NCBI RefSeq assembly: GCF_009937975.1
Contig: NZ_AP018441.1
Span: 1,798,001 to 1,862,000, forward strand
Length of the DNA stretch: 64,000 nucleotides
Direction of reading: 5' to 3'
DNA from: Undibacterium sp. YM2
Lineage (GTDB): Bacteria > Pseudomonadota > Gammaproteobacteria > Burkholderiales > Burkholderiaceae_D
The position numbers and the translations under genes are program-made. Position 1 is the first letter of the stretch; every line of letters starts with the position of its first letter. Below are positions 9,351 through 17,870 of the stretch, piece by piece. Below the pieces are notes generated by a model, which ran no database searches, was not told the DNA's origin, and worked only from the letters and a program-made list of their open reading frames with translations.

Positions 9351-9650
9351 GCTGATTAACCAATGCAGAGAGATATAGATTCATTACTTTAGCATCCTGC
9401 CCGGCACAGTGGTGAGCTGTCGAGGCGGGGAGGCCCCTGATTTTTGTAAATTACGTAACATTCTTTGATCAGTTTTTTACAATGAGCATTTGAAATTTAT
9501 TTAAATGATGATTGACATCTAAAAATATGACGATCATAATCTAATTAAGTTGATTGACTTCAAGTAGGGAAAGCAAGTTCTCGACGGCCTCGCTTGCAAC
9601 GCAATTCAATCAAGCTTATTTATCAAACTTAGTTATCAACAGGATTAATC
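9351..9650. other. Intergenic region between divergent genes
   Basis: About 300 bp between the DUF4124-like gene and the SDR gene. The right half (9430-9560) is strongly AT-rich and probably holds the promoters of both genes. I see no convincing ORF or RNA gene. Confidence 0.5.
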
Positions 9651-10358
9651 ATGGAACTCAAGAATACTGTCGCCTTCGTCACTGGTGCTAACCGTGGTTT
9701 AGGTCTGGCATTTGCCAAGGCCTTGCTGGATGCAGGCGTCAAAAAAGTCTATGCAGCGGCTAGGAACCCTGCGCAAATTACTTTGCCCGGTCTCCATCCC
9801 ATACAACTTGATGTCACCGATCAGCAGCAGGTGCTGGCAGCAGTCCAGGCTTGCGGTGACGTGAACCTGCTCATCAACAATGCAGGCATTGCCCAGCCAT
9901 CACCATTTCTTGCCAGTGACAGCGTGGCTGCCATACGTGCGCAGTTCGACACCAATTTCTTTGGCATGCTGGCAATGAGCCAGGCTTTTGCCCCTGTGCT
10001 GAAAGCCAATGGTGGCGGCGCACTGGTCAATATGCTCTCGGTCCTGAGCTGGATTAACCTCGCTGGCATCAATGGTTACAGCGCATCCAAGGCCGCAGCC
10101 TGGTCATTGACGAATGGTTTGCGCAATGAATTGCGGGCGCAGGGTACGCTGGTAGTTGGCGTACATGCCGCCTTCATCGATACCGATATGACGCAACATG
10201 TGGCCATGCCAAAATCTACACCACAGCAAGTTGCATTACAGGTCGTGGAGGCAATAGCGAAGGGCAGGGAAGAAGTGTTTGCCGATGAGATTACGCGCCA
10301 GGTCAAGCGGGCGCTGTCGCTGGACTCAGCACCCTATCTGCGTGAGGGCGGTCAGTAA
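9651..10358 (+). CDS. Short-chain dehydrogenase/reductase (SDR)
   Basis: A 235-aa classical SDR. It has the NAD(P)-binding TGANRGLGLAFA motif at residues 15-26, LLINNAGIAQPS around residue 75, an active-site serine in MLSVLSWINL and the tyrosine/lysine pair in GYSASKAAAW. ATG at 9651 follows CAACAGGATTAATC. SDRs oxidise or reduce alcohols and ketones in the cytosol; the substrate is unknown. It is followed by a thioesterase-like gene in the same direction. Confidence 0.9.
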   Translation: MELKNTVAFVTGANRGLGLAFAKALLDAGVKKVYAAARNPAQITLPGLHPIQLDVTDQQQVLAAVQACGDVNLLINNAGIAQPSPFLASDSVAAIRAQFDTNFFGMLAMSQAFAPVLKANGGGALVNMLSVLSWINLAGINGYSASKAAAWSLTNGLRNELRAQGTLVVGVHAAFIDTDMTQHVAMPKSTPQQVALQVVEAIAKGREEVFADEITRQVKRALSLDSAPYLREGGQ

Positions 10359-10442
10359 AATTCAGCAATGTGAATCAGCGCAGCAGTGCAATGAAAGCCT
10401 TTGCCGGGTTATGATGCAAAATTCCCAATCCGGTAAAAGGAC

Positions 10443-11006
10443 GTGCCCGTGTCTGGACTTATCCGTAACTTCCTGACGGTCATACTGGCCCTGTTCGCTT
10501 ACTGCATAGTCCGCCGCCGCGCAGCTGCAACTGCTTCTGCAGGTGATCGTGTTACTTCGTATTTCTGGATCACACCATGGGATACCGGCATCAGGACTTT
10601 GAAGAGTGACAAATACTTCCAGCTGGCAGAATCAGCACAACTGGACTTTGTCATCAAAACCGCTTTGTTGCGCCCCATGCTGAGTAGCGGAACGGCTTTT
10701 GTCAATGTATCGCAACTGGCCAGTTTCATGAAACCCCTGCACATTTTCCAGAGGGTGCGGGTAGAGACGCGCATCATGCATGCAGATGAAAAATGCGCAT
10801 ATTTTTCACATGCATTCTACGCAGGTGACGCGCTTCATGTTGAGCCACATGCTGAGCTACTGGTCAAAATGAAATTCAAGCGCGGGCGCTTAACAGTAAA
10901 CCCATTTGAATTGCTGGGCTTGCGTTTTGAAGAGCCACCCGCACAACTGCTGGCCTGGGAGCAGGCGCTGGCAGTAATGACATCTTTACGAAACGCATCG
11001 CAATAA
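10443..11006 (+). CDS. Thioesterase-like (4HBT/THEM6-type) protein
   Basis: A 187-aa protein with an N-terminal hydrophobic helix (residues 5-22) and a hot-dog-fold-like body, SYFWITPWDTGIRTLKSDKY and LRPMLSSGTAFVNVSQLASF, resembling the acyl-CoA thioesterase-like THEM6 group. Start is a GTG at 10443, or possibly the GTG at 10449, which is better spaced from AAAAGGA. It may act on thioesters at the membrane; this is inferred from fold resemblance only. It converges with the next SDR gene, with only a few bases between the stops. Confidence 0.65.
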   Translation: MPVSGLIRNFLTVILALFAYCIVRRRAAATASAGDRVTSYFWITPWDTGIRTLKSDKYFQLAESAQLDFVIKTALLRPMLSSGTAFVNVSQLASFMKPLHIFQRVRVETRIMHADEKCAYFSHAFYAGDALHVEPHAELLVKMKFKRGRLTVNPFELLGLRFEEPPAQLLAWEQALAVMTSLRNASQ

Positions 11007-11008
11007 CA

Positions 11009-11761
11009 TTACCGCCCGCCAGATACATCAACAAAACTACCAGTGATATAAGAAGCCGCATCACTCAACAAAAAACTGATGGCAGAGGCCACTTCTTCAG
11101 GTGCGCCGCCGCGCAGCATGGGAACATTGGTTTTCAGTCTTTCTACCCGGTTCGCCTCACCTCCATCGGCGTGCATAGTGGTGTGTATCAAACCAGGCCG
11201 CACGCTGTTGACACGTATGCCTTCAGCCGCCACTTCTACCGACAAGCCCTTGGTAAGGGTATCTATGGCGCCTTTGGTCGCTGCATAATCAATGTATTCA
11301 AAAGCTGAACCAAGACGCGCGGCAGCTGAAGAGACATTGACGATGGCACCGCCTTTGCCCCCGTGCCTGGTTGACATGCGTTTCACCGCTTCGCGGCAGC
11401 ATAGAAAATAACTGGTGACATTGGTACTGAGCAGGCGGTTGATGCGCTCTGCCGTCAAGTCTTCCAGGCGGCATTGCTGCATGAGTATGCCGGCATTATT
11501 GACCAGCGCATCGAGCTTGCCTAGCCGCGCATCTATTTCATTGAACAGGCGTACGACCTCTGTTTCATTGGCAACATCAGCTTGCAGGGCAATCGCCGTA
11601 CCACCTTGCGCCTCTATCTCTTGCACGACTTGCTGTGCCGCTTCATGATTGTGCAGGTAGTTGATGCAGACGGCATAACCGGCAGCGGCCAGTTGCTGTG
11701 CCGTAGCGGCACCTATACCGCGGCTACCACCTGTGACCAATGCTACTTTTGCGTTTTTCAT
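11009..11761 (-). CDS. Short-chain dehydrogenase/reductase (FabG-like)
   Basis: A 250-aa classical SDR beginning MKNAKVALVTGGSRGIGAAT with the TGGSRGIG cofactor motif, LDALVNNAGIL, VNVSSAAARLG (active-site Ser), YIDYAATKGAID (Tyr/Lys) and ITGSFVDVSGGR at the C terminus. Start ATG at 11761 has GAGGATC upstream; a longer reading to 11866 adds an unlikely N terminus. Family members are 3-oxoacyl or sugar reductases; the exact substrate is unknown. Confidence 0.9.
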   Translation of the reverse strand: MKNAKVALVTGGSRGIGAATAQQLAAAGYAVCINYLHNHEAAQQVVQEIEAQGGTAIALQADVANETEVVRLFNEIDARLGKLDALVNNAGILMQQCRLEDLTAERINRLLSTNVTSYFLCCREAVKRMSTRHGGKGGAIVNVSSAAARLGSAFEYIDYAATKGAIDTLTKGLSVEVAAEGIRVNSVRPGLIHTTMHADGGEANRVERLKTNVPMLRGGAPEEVASAISFLLSDAASYITGSFVDVSGGR

Positions 11762-11837
11762 TACTTTGATCCTCACCTGGAAATTATCTGCGCGATGAGC
11801 AATTGTATAGGCGCCTGGATCGTGAGTTGAATGAAAT

Positions 11838-12665
11838 TTATTTGTCAACCGCAGGCGGCGATGCACTTATTTTGTCGAGTGCAATCGTTGTATCGTAAGC
11901 AGGGTTGATTTGCAGTTTGCTCTTGTTGTGCTTTTGTACGCCACATTGCATGGTTTCCCTGGTTGGTCCGCTGCAACGCCAGCTCTCACCTTCAGGGTGG
12001 GAAAAAGTAATTGTATAGATGGGATAGGTTTACGCCAGAATATGCGCCATGCTCTGGTACGAGTCTTTGGGGTTTGCATATTTGCGTGCATGTAAACCAC
12101 CTGTGAGCACAACGATAGTATGCTGAGGATAAAGCCTGGCACGAACATTGATATTGAGTCCCATGACAGTTTCTCTATATCCGCCCCAAAATGATTCCTG
12201 TTTTTGCAAGCGCACAGGCCAGCTCTTGTCTGCCTGATCGTAGGCAAATACCATCACAGGCATGCCTGCCTTGCCCCACTTGCGACTGGTTTCTATGACA
12301 GATAATACCGCTTCGCTCGCCATGCCAAATTTTCTGGCTGTGTGCCAAAAAGTGCCGCTGAGCAGATCCATTCGGTCATCTGCATCTCCTTCTGATTGCA
12401 GATACTTGTTGATCGCTTCTTGTTCGCTGGCAGGTATCTCCAGGCCAATCAATAATGGCTTGCCATTATTAAGCAGACGACAGGCCAGTTGTAATGCATA
12501 AAGTGGAGTTTCTGTGCTGCCGTGCGAATCATCGACGAAGATGATGCGATTTTTTAGTGCATCCTCAGGCAGGTTTTTTTCAGGCTGACAATCTGCTGCG
12601 TTTGCTGGTGCAATTCCAATTAAGGAAACGCTTAGTAGTGTCAGGAAAATGTGGATGATTTTCAT
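11838..12665 (-). pseudogene. Secreted protein of the EreA/ChaN-like type, interrupted by an in-frame stop
   Basis: The start codon is at 12665, followed by a signal peptide ending near ANAADC. The body has IIFVDDSHGSTETPLYALQL and LIGLEIPASEQEAINKYL, reminiscent of the erythromycin-esterase/haem-uptake (Tiki-like) superfamily, with a DDSHG motif for metal or substrate binding. A TAA at 12030-12032 stops translation after 211 residues (MAHILA). The same frame then reads on for 63 clearly protein-like codons (TYPIYTITFSHPEGESWRC and onward, ending PPAVDK) to a second TAA at 11838. A single CAA-to-TAA change would explain it. The protein may be inactive, truncated or read through. Confidence 0.65.
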
Positions 12666-12723
12666 GTTGAATGCATATCCTGTCTTAATGGCAAGATATG
12701 CATTCTATTACAGTCTGTTAGTT

Positions 12724-14634
12724 TTAGCCTTTGCTACGTGCTTCTATCACTTCCCATTTTTCCAAAGCCTCCAGTAATTGCTCGTCAATCTCAGCATGAC
12801 GGGCATTCAAGAGATTGGCTTGCTCCGGGCCGTTTTTATACAGATTGGCATCGGCCAGTTTTTCGGTGATGGATGCCTGCTCGGCTTCGAGAGAAGCGAT
12901 CAGCTTGGGTAATTCCTCCAGTTCGCGCTGCTCTTTGTAGCTGAGCTTTTTCGGCTTGGCTGCTGCTGGCGCACTCATGGTTGATACTGCTGCTACAGTC
13001 GGTTTTTGCTCGGTCTTCGCTGTTTTGGTGACCGGTACTGTGCTGCGATAGCGTTCCCAGTCGGTGTAGCCACCAATAAATTCACGCCACTGGCCTTCAC
13101 CTTCAGCAACGATAACCTGAGTCACCACATTGTCGAGGAAGGTGCGGTCATGGCTGACCAAGAAGACAGTGCCAGTATATTCTTCCAGCAATTCTTCCAG
13201 CAATTCCAGCGTGTCGATATCCAGATCATTGGTCGGTTCATCCAGCACCAGTGCGTTGGCTGGCTTGGCAAACAGGCGGGCTAGCAAGAGGCGGTTGCGT
13301 TCACCACCAGACAATGATTTAACCGGTGAGCGTGCGCGCTCAGGGGCGAACAAAAAGTCACCCAGATAAGACATCACATGCTTGCGCTGACCATTCACTT
13401 CTACCCAGTCACTACCTGGGGCTATCGTGTCTGCCAGACTGGCTTCTTCATTCAGTTGCGCACGCATCTGATCAAAGTAAGCGATCTGCAATTTGCTGCC
13501 TTGCTTGATGGTGCCACTGTCCGGTTCATCCTGACCCAAAATCAGTTTCAGCAAGGTGGTTTTACCGGCACCATTCTGGCCAATGAGACCCACCTTGTCG
13601 CCACGCAAAATAATGCTGGAGAAATCATCGATGATGACTTTGTCGCCAAAGCGCTTGCTGACATTTTCCAGTTCTGCCACGATCTTGCCTGAGCGTTCAC
13701 CAGAGCCTACATCCAGCTTGACCTGGCCTTGCTGTTCACGACGGGCGCTACGTTGCAGGCGCAATTGTTCCAGGCGCTTGACGCGGCCTTCATCGCGCAC
13801 GCGACGGGCTTTGACGCCTTTGCGTATCCAGATTTCTTCTTGCGCCAAAAACTTGTCAAACTTGGCGTTTTCCACTTCTTCATTTTCCAGCAGATCCGCT
13901 TTGCGGGACTGGTAAGTTGTGAAATTGCCAGGGAAAGAAGTCAGCTTGCCGCGATCCAGTTCTATGATGCGCGTCGCTACATTATCCAGAAAACTACGGT
14001 CATGGGTGATGAACAGCACGCTGCCTTTAAAGTCTTTCAGCAGAGCTTCCAGCCATTGTATCGATGAAAAATCCAGGTGATTGGTTGGTTCATCAAGCAG
14101 CAGGACATCCGGTGCGCTGACCAAAGCACAGGCCAGGGCCACGCGCTTTTTCATACCGCCCGACAGCGTACCCATGATGGCGTCTTTGGACAGGTTCAGC
14201 TTGTCCAGCGTGGTTTCTACCTTGTTACCCAGGCTCCATGCGTCAGCCGCATCCAGCTTCACCTGTATGTCGTGCATGCGCTCCATCAGGGCATCATCAC
14301 TGTCACCACCAAACTGGCCAGTCAATGCTTCATATTCCTGCAACAGGGCAGGCAGCTCACCCAGACCGGATGCCACAGCGTCGAACACGCTGAGCTCCAT
14401 GTCAAATTGCGGTTCCTGCTCAACATAGGCGATCTGTATGCCTTGCTGCATGACCAGCAGGCCGTCATCAATCTTGGACTTGCGGGCAATAATCTTCAGC
14501 AAAGAAGACTTGCCAGTACCATTGCGCCCGATCAGGCCAACACGCTCGCCTGCCTCTATGGAAAACTCTGCATGATCGAGCAGAGCAACGTGACCGAATG
14601 CCAATTGGGCATCGCTTAATGAGATAACTGCCAT
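12724..14634 (-). CDS. uup: ABC-F family ATPase Uup
   Basis: A 636-aa soluble protein with two ABC ATPase domains: Walker A GLIGRNGTGKSSLLK and GLIGQNGAGKTTLLK, signatures LSGGMKKRVALA and LSGGERNRLLLA, Walker B VLLLDEPTNHLD and ALVLDEPTNDLD. An inter-domain arm lies between them and the C-terminal coiled coil (KKLSYKEQRELEELPKLIAS) is typical of Uup. ABC-F proteins act on ribosomes; Uup has also been tied to transposon excision and branched DNA. Start MAVISLSDAQ at 14634; an upstream ATG at 14658 is less likely. Confidence 0.93.
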   Translation of the reverse strand: MAVISLSDAQLAFGHVALLDHAEFSIEAGERVGLIGRNGTGKSSLLKIIARKSKIDDGLLVMQQGIQIAYVEQEPQFDMELSVFDAVASGLGELPALLQEYEALTGQFGGDSDDALMERMHDIQVKLDAADAWSLGNKVETTLDKLNLSKDAIMGTLSGGMKKRVALACALVSAPDVLLLDEPTNHLDFSSIQWLEALLKDFKGSVLFITHDRSFLDNVATRIIELDRGKLTSFPGNFTTYQSRKADLLENEEVENAKFDKFLAQEEIWIRKGVKARRVRDEGRVKRLEQLRLQRSARREQQGQVKLDVGSGERSGKIVAELENVSKRFGDKVIIDDFSSIILRGDKVGLIGQNGAGKTTLLKLILGQDEPDSGTIKQGSKLQIAYFDQMRAQLNEEASLADTIAPGSDWVEVNGQRKHVMSYLGDFLFAPERARSPVKSLSGGERNRLLLARLFAKPANALVLDEPTNDLDIDTLELLEELLEEYTGTVFLVSHDRTFLDNVVTQVIVAEGEGQWREFIGGYTDWERYRSTVPVTKTAKTEQKPTVAAVSTMSAPAAAKPKKLSYKEQRELEELPKLIASLEAEQASITEKLADANLYKNGPEQANLLNARHAEIDEQLLEALEKWEVIEARSKG

Positions 14635-14809
14635 AAAACCCTGTGAAACCGGCATCATGGAGATGCGCGGACATAAATTGGAGAAAAGCAGTATTGTACG
14701 CTAGGGGGCACCTAAACTCATCTGCTGAATTGATTGTTGGCCCAAGCTCAGGTAAGATGGCGGGCTGATTGAGAAATGCACAAGCAAAACTTGCCATTTC
14801 TCACCGTGT

Positions 14810-14884
14810 CTCGCCGTAGTTCAATGGATAGAACGTATGCCTCCTAAGCGTAAGATACAGGTTCGATTCCTGTCGGCGGGACCA
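14810..14884 (+). tRNA. tRNA-Arg (anticodon CCT), prophage attachment site
   Basis: The acceptor stem CTCGCCG pairs with CGGCGGG. D arm GTTC-AATGGATA-GAAC, anticodon stem TATGC/GCGTA with loop CTCCTAA (anticodon CCT), T arm ACAGG-TTCGATT-CCTGT, discriminator A and an encoded CCA end are all visible. Its 3' 18 bases plus one more are repeated at 56913-56931, so the prophage integrated into this gene and left it intact at attL. Confidence 0.95.
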
Positions 14885-14885
14885 G
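14867..14885 (+). other. attL core (19 bp)
   Basis: TTCCTGTCGGCGGGACCAG occurs here, inside the 3' end of tRNA-Arg, and again at 56913-56931. This is the expected product of site-specific integration by the adjacent tyrosine recombinase, with strand exchange somewhere in the shared core. Confidence 0.93.
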
Positions 14886-15008
14886 AAGCACAAGCAACAA
14901 ACCATCAAAAACAGCAGAAAATGTAGTTAAATCAACGAGTTAAGTACATTTTTAACTGCCTGTCCATTCGGCAAAATACCGATAAAAACCGATAATTTCT
15001 TGCTGCCA

Positions 15009-15038
15009 TTACGCCAGATTTACACCATAATTACGCCA
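15009..15038 (+). repeat. Three phased integrase arm-type sites at the left end
   Basis: TTACGCCA at 15009, TTACACCA at 15020 and TTACGCCA at 15031 are spaced exactly 11 bp apart, just upstream of the integrase start. Two further TTACGCCA copies, also 11 bp apart, lie next to attR. Their placement at both ends fits arm-type binding sites for the N-terminal domain of a lambda-type integrase. Confidence 0.65.
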
Positions 15039-15057
15039 CCATTTATTTGGAGGGTGT

Positions 15058-16074
15058 ATGGCGAGCTATAGTAAGCGTGAAGGGGCGTGGCGGGCTCAGG
15101 TGGCAATCATGGGCACGCGACAAAGTAAGTCATTTGCAACAAAAGCGCAAGCTGTTGCCTGGGCAACACAACTTGAGGCAGATCTCAGAAATAACCTTGC
15201 TACCGGCACGGTCCATGGCAAGACGTTGGAAGATGCCTGCCGCCGCTATGAGAAAGAGGTGTCACCTACCAAGCGCGGCCACCAGTGGGAAGTGAAGCGC
15301 CTTACCTGGATGTGTGACTATCAAGTATTCGGAAAGCGTCTTGGCGACTATGAGCTGGTGGACATCACCCCAGAAGTGCTGGGCAAGTTCCGCGACATGC
15401 GCCTGGTGGGTAGTCCTGAATGGCGGGCAGTGACCGGATCCACTTTTAACCGCGACCTTAATCTGCTGAGTAATGTGTTTCACACTGCGGTCAAGGAATG
15501 GCAGTGGATAGTGCAAAGTCCCACGCGCAACGTCAGGCGGCCAAAAGAATCACCTTCACGCGACAGATTGATATCGGACGATGAGATTGAGCGCATCAGC
15601 GTGAATCTTGGGTTTGATTTCCAGCCGGTGACGACAAAGAAGCAGGCCGCTGGGGCTGCGTTTCTATTTGCCATTGAGACAGCAATGCGCCAGGCGGAAA
15701 TTTGTAGCCTGACCAACAAGTCGATCAAGGGGCGAGTCGCCCATCTGGATAGTACAAAGAACGGCTCAGAGCGTGATGTGCCCTTGTCGAAGGTAGCGCG
15801 GGAGATATTGGCCTGCCTGCCGGCACAAGAGAAAGATGATGTCCCCCTGTTTTTGCAGACGCCGCCCAGGTTGAGCGCTATCTTTGCCAAGGCAACAGCG
15901 CAATGCCTGATTGAAAACCTGACCTTTCATGACACGCGCCATGAAGCCATTACGCGCCTGGCCAAGAAACTGAACGTGCTTGACCTGGCGCGCATGGTGG
16001 GGCATAAAGACTTGCGCATGCTGCAAATTTATTATAACGAGACCGCAGAAAACATGGCCGACAGGCTCGACTAA
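15058..16074 (+). CDS. int: Tyrosine recombinase (phage integrase)
   Basis: A 338-aa protein. The N-terminal arm-binding region (SYSKREGAWRAQVAIMG), a SAM-like core-binding region (residues 55-160) and the catalytic domain are visible, with Arg211 (TAMRQAEI), Lys234, His291/Arg294 (FHDTRHEA), His316 (MVGHKD) and Tyr325 or 326 (IYYNETAE). It catalyses integration and excision at the tRNA-Arg site. GGAGG lies six bases before the ATG at 15058. It reads inward from attL and converges with the leftward early operon, whose last gene ends at 16071. Confidence 0.96.
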   Translation: MASYSKREGAWRAQVAIMGTRQSKSFATKAQAVAWATQLEADLRNNLATGTVHGKTLEDACRRYEKEVSPTKRGHQWEVKRLTWMCDYQVFGKRLGDYELVDITPEVLGKFRDMRLVGSPEWRAVTGSTFNRDLNLLSNVFHTAVKEWQWIVQSPTRNVRRPKESPSRDRLISDDEIERISVNLGFDFQPVTTKKQAAGAAFLFAIETAMRQAEICSLTNKSIKGRVAHLDSTKNGSERDVPLSKVAREILACLPAQEKDDVPLFLQTPPRLSAIFAKATAQCLIENLTFHDTRHEAITRLAKKLNVLDLARMVGHKDLRMLQIYYNETAENMADRLD

Positions 16075-16346
16075 TGTTTCTCTTTGTATTTTTCCACCCA
16101 GGAGATGACCTCGGTGGCTTTATAGAGGGGCTGGCCTTTGTGTCCCTTGGCGGAAGGTAGGCGCACCGCGCGCGGAAAATCAGGCAAGCAGGCCAGCCGC
16201 TCACGCACCGTTGCCGGGTCGCGCTTGATGTACTCGGCAATCGTGCTTATATCCCACATGTCAATGCTCAGCGGAATGGCTGGCTTGATATGCCTTGCAA
16301 CCGCGCTGGCCAGGCGTTCTATCAGGTCTGGTTCGTTTGTATTCAT
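16071..16346 (-). CDS. Small HTH/excisionase-like protein
   Basis: A 91-aa protein, last in the leftward operon, next to int. The core MWDISTIAEYIKRDPATVRERL and FPRAVRLPSAKGHKGQPLYK resembles AlpA/MerR-type winged-helix excisionase domains that bind DNA at the phage ends. The start at 16346 overlaps the upstream stop as ATGA and has GAGGA upstream, which favours it over a longer reading to 16412. It is a plausible Xis partner of the integrase; the family call is from pattern only. Confidence 0.7.
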   Translation of the reverse strand: MNTNEPDLIERLASAVARHIKPAIPLSIDMWDISTIAEYIKRDPATVRERLACLPDFPRAVRLPSAKGHKGQPLYKATEVISWVEKYKEKH

Positions 16347-16807
16347 GCCGTCCTCGCTATATTCTGTGTTTCTGTAGAAAACTCTGCCATTGCTGCAATA
16401 AAGTCCTTCCACTCATGCCTTGTGAAATTCAGTAAAAGGGCTTGCTTATTACCCCTCCAAAGCCCGCAGGTTTCGAGCGTTTGGCCTTCATGGTTCCACC
16501 AGGCCCCGCGAATTGATGTGCCCCAATTCAGTCGCCCTGCAAAGAATGGCATGTTGATCATGAGCAGGAACCAGCGGTAATCATCTTCGTTTTCTATATA
16601 GCTGATGATTGTTTGGTTGCTGACGGCGGTGCAGACTTCCAGTGCTTTGCTGGCGAATATCTCGCCCATATCGCTGTCGTAGGTAATGAAGCAAAAAATG
16701 TAGTCGGCTAAAAACGCTTCCCGGCTCATTTCCTCATCCAACTCGCATTGGATGTGATAGCTGTTTTCAAGCAAATGTTTATAGCTGCCTGTTGTATCTT
16801 GGCTCAC
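16343..16807 (-). CDS. Phage hypothetical protein, 154 aa
   Basis: Not a family I can name. It is acidic in the N-terminal half and has an aromatic segment (DDYRWFLLMINMPFFAG, then LNWGTSIRGAWWNHEG). GTG start at 16807 with AAAAGGA upstream. It overlaps the next gene as ATGA, so it is translated as part of the leftward early operon. No signal peptide or membrane segment is convincing. Confidence 0.7.
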   Translation of the reverse strand: MSQDTTGSYKHLLENSYHIQCELDEEMSREAFLADYIFCFITYDSDMGEIFASKALEVCTAVSNQTIISYIENEDDYRWFLLMINMPFFAGRLNWGTSIRGAWWNHEGQTLETCGLWRGNKQALLLNFTRHEWKDFIAAMAEFSTETQNIARTA

Positions 16808-16831
16808 GGCTTCTTGTCCTTTTTAATCTTA

Positions 16832-17005
16832 TTAGTCGTTGTGTTCTATTTGCTGCCCGCAAATCAATTTTTCTAATGCTATTGCAGCAGCATTTGCCTG
16901 GCTTTCTGTTTTTGTAGTTACCATCAAGGCGACTATAAATCCGTCTTCAGTTTTTTCAACTGGATAGATCGATATCACAACGTCTTCAAAAATTTGCTCC
17001 ATCAT
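16832..17005 (-). CDS. Small phage protein, 57 aa
   Basis: Reads MMEQIFEDVVISIYPVEK and onward to IEHND. The start overlaps the stop of the ASCH gene as ATGA and an excellent AAGGAGG precedes it; the second ATG (17002) is the better-spaced start. It looks like a single small alpha/beta domain. Function unknown; the case rests on ribosome site, coupling and operon position. Confidence 0.65.
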   Translation of the reverse strand: MMEQIFEDVVISIYPVEKTEDGFIVALMVTTKTESQANAAAIALEKLICGQQIEHND

Positions 17006-17292
17006 TCCTCCTTTGGAATTTCGCCAACATGAATTGCATACACTTCAACTGGTTTATTGCCAAAGTGCGGATGCGTTATAGTTTCTTTGTGCCATCCAAC
17101 AAAGCGGCGCTTGATGATTCTTTCTTGATCATCGCTACGTGGATAGCCGCATTTCAGAATAATGTTGATGTAGTGAGGATGTTCAAGGCGCTTTGACCAG
17201 TACGGCGTTACCTTACGATATTCATATTTCTTGGTTCCAGCCTTGATGGCGTCGAAATATTCTTTCTTCAGGTTTAAATGCAGATCAGCCAT
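17002..17292 (-). CDS. ASCH-domain (PUA-like) protein
   Basis: A 96-aa protein starting MADLHLNLKKEYFDAIKAGT followed by KKYEYRKVTPYWSKRL. The Lxlkxxxfdxixxgxkxxexr pattern is the ASCH signature, a PUA-like beta-barrel fold thought to bind RNA or nucleotides. I prefer the start at 17292, eight bases after GGAG, over the ATG at 17298, which overlaps the upstream stop. ASCH genes are common in phage early operons; the substrate is unknown. Confidence 0.8.
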   Translation of the reverse strand: MADLHLNLKKEYFDAIKAGTKKYEYRKVTPYWSKRLEHPHYINIILKCGYPRSDDQERIIKRRFVGWHKETITHPHFGNKPVEVYAIHVGEIPKEE

Positions 17293-17294
17293 GA

Positions 17295-17870
17295 TCATGT
17301 CTCCGAGCTCAAAGCATCAATCACGTAAGCAAAAAGCTGCTCAGGCGAAAGCTGGTGGCGGTCAAAGTCATAGTGAAAATCAACACCGCGACGACAAACA
17401 CTGCATGCGTGGATGGTGCCTTCTCCCATCTTTTGCATGATTGTCACGACGATACCCTTGCACGGTGTATGGTGATATTCCAGCGCTGGCATGTAGTATT
17501 CCTGGCCTGGGCCATACTGTTCAATTTCGCGCATGATGATGTTGACATCAGCAACCGGGTAACTTTCCCTTCCGCCTTTATCGCTGCGTGGGCCATTGTG
17601 GCTGATCAGTAGATGTGTGCCGGTTCCAGGCTTTACGACTTCCAGATCACAACGTTGATTGACCTGAATCCCCTTCAGTACGCGTGAGCGAAATGCAAAG
17701 CGGTGGTTATGTACGGCAGAATGTTCAAAACAGCCGCGCCTTGGCAGGTCTGGGTGCCATACGTGCATGCGCTGGCCGCCGCCTAATACCAACTGTATAA
17801 AGCCAAGTCCATGAAGGCTGATGACTTCTTTGGTTGGGGTAAAGTCTTTTACTGTAGATATCGCATTCAT
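17295..17870 (-). CDS. Phage protein with cupin-like histidine motif
   Basis: A 191-aa protein. MHVWHPDLPRRGCFEHSAVH followed by NHRFAFRSRVLKGIQVNQ suggests a cupin-like metal site (HxHR with glycine-rich strands), and a late CSVCRRGVDFHYDFDRHQ segment has a CxxC pair. Function unknown; a cupin-fold role is only a suggestion. It overlaps the RT gene stop and the ASCH gene as ATGA pairs, so it is co-translated with the DGR reverse transcriptase. Confidence 0.65.
   Translation of the reverse strand: MNAISTVKDFTPTKEVISLHGLGFIQLVLGGGQRMHVWHPDLPRRGCFEHSAVHNHRFAFRSRVLKGIQVNQRCDLEVVKPGTGTHLLISHNGPRSDKGGRESYPVADVNIIMREIEQYGPGQEYYMPALEYHHTPCKGIVVTIMQKMGEGTIHACSVCRRGVDFHYDFDRHQLSPEQLFAYVIDALSSET

Noticed and set aside
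14077..14619. Long open frame antisense to uup
   Set aside because: It lies wholly inside the strongly supported ABC-F gene and has no family features.
14810..14884. tRNA-Arg as a phage-encoded tRNA
   Set aside because: It is the host attachment gene; only its 3' 18 bases plus one lie within the duplicated core.
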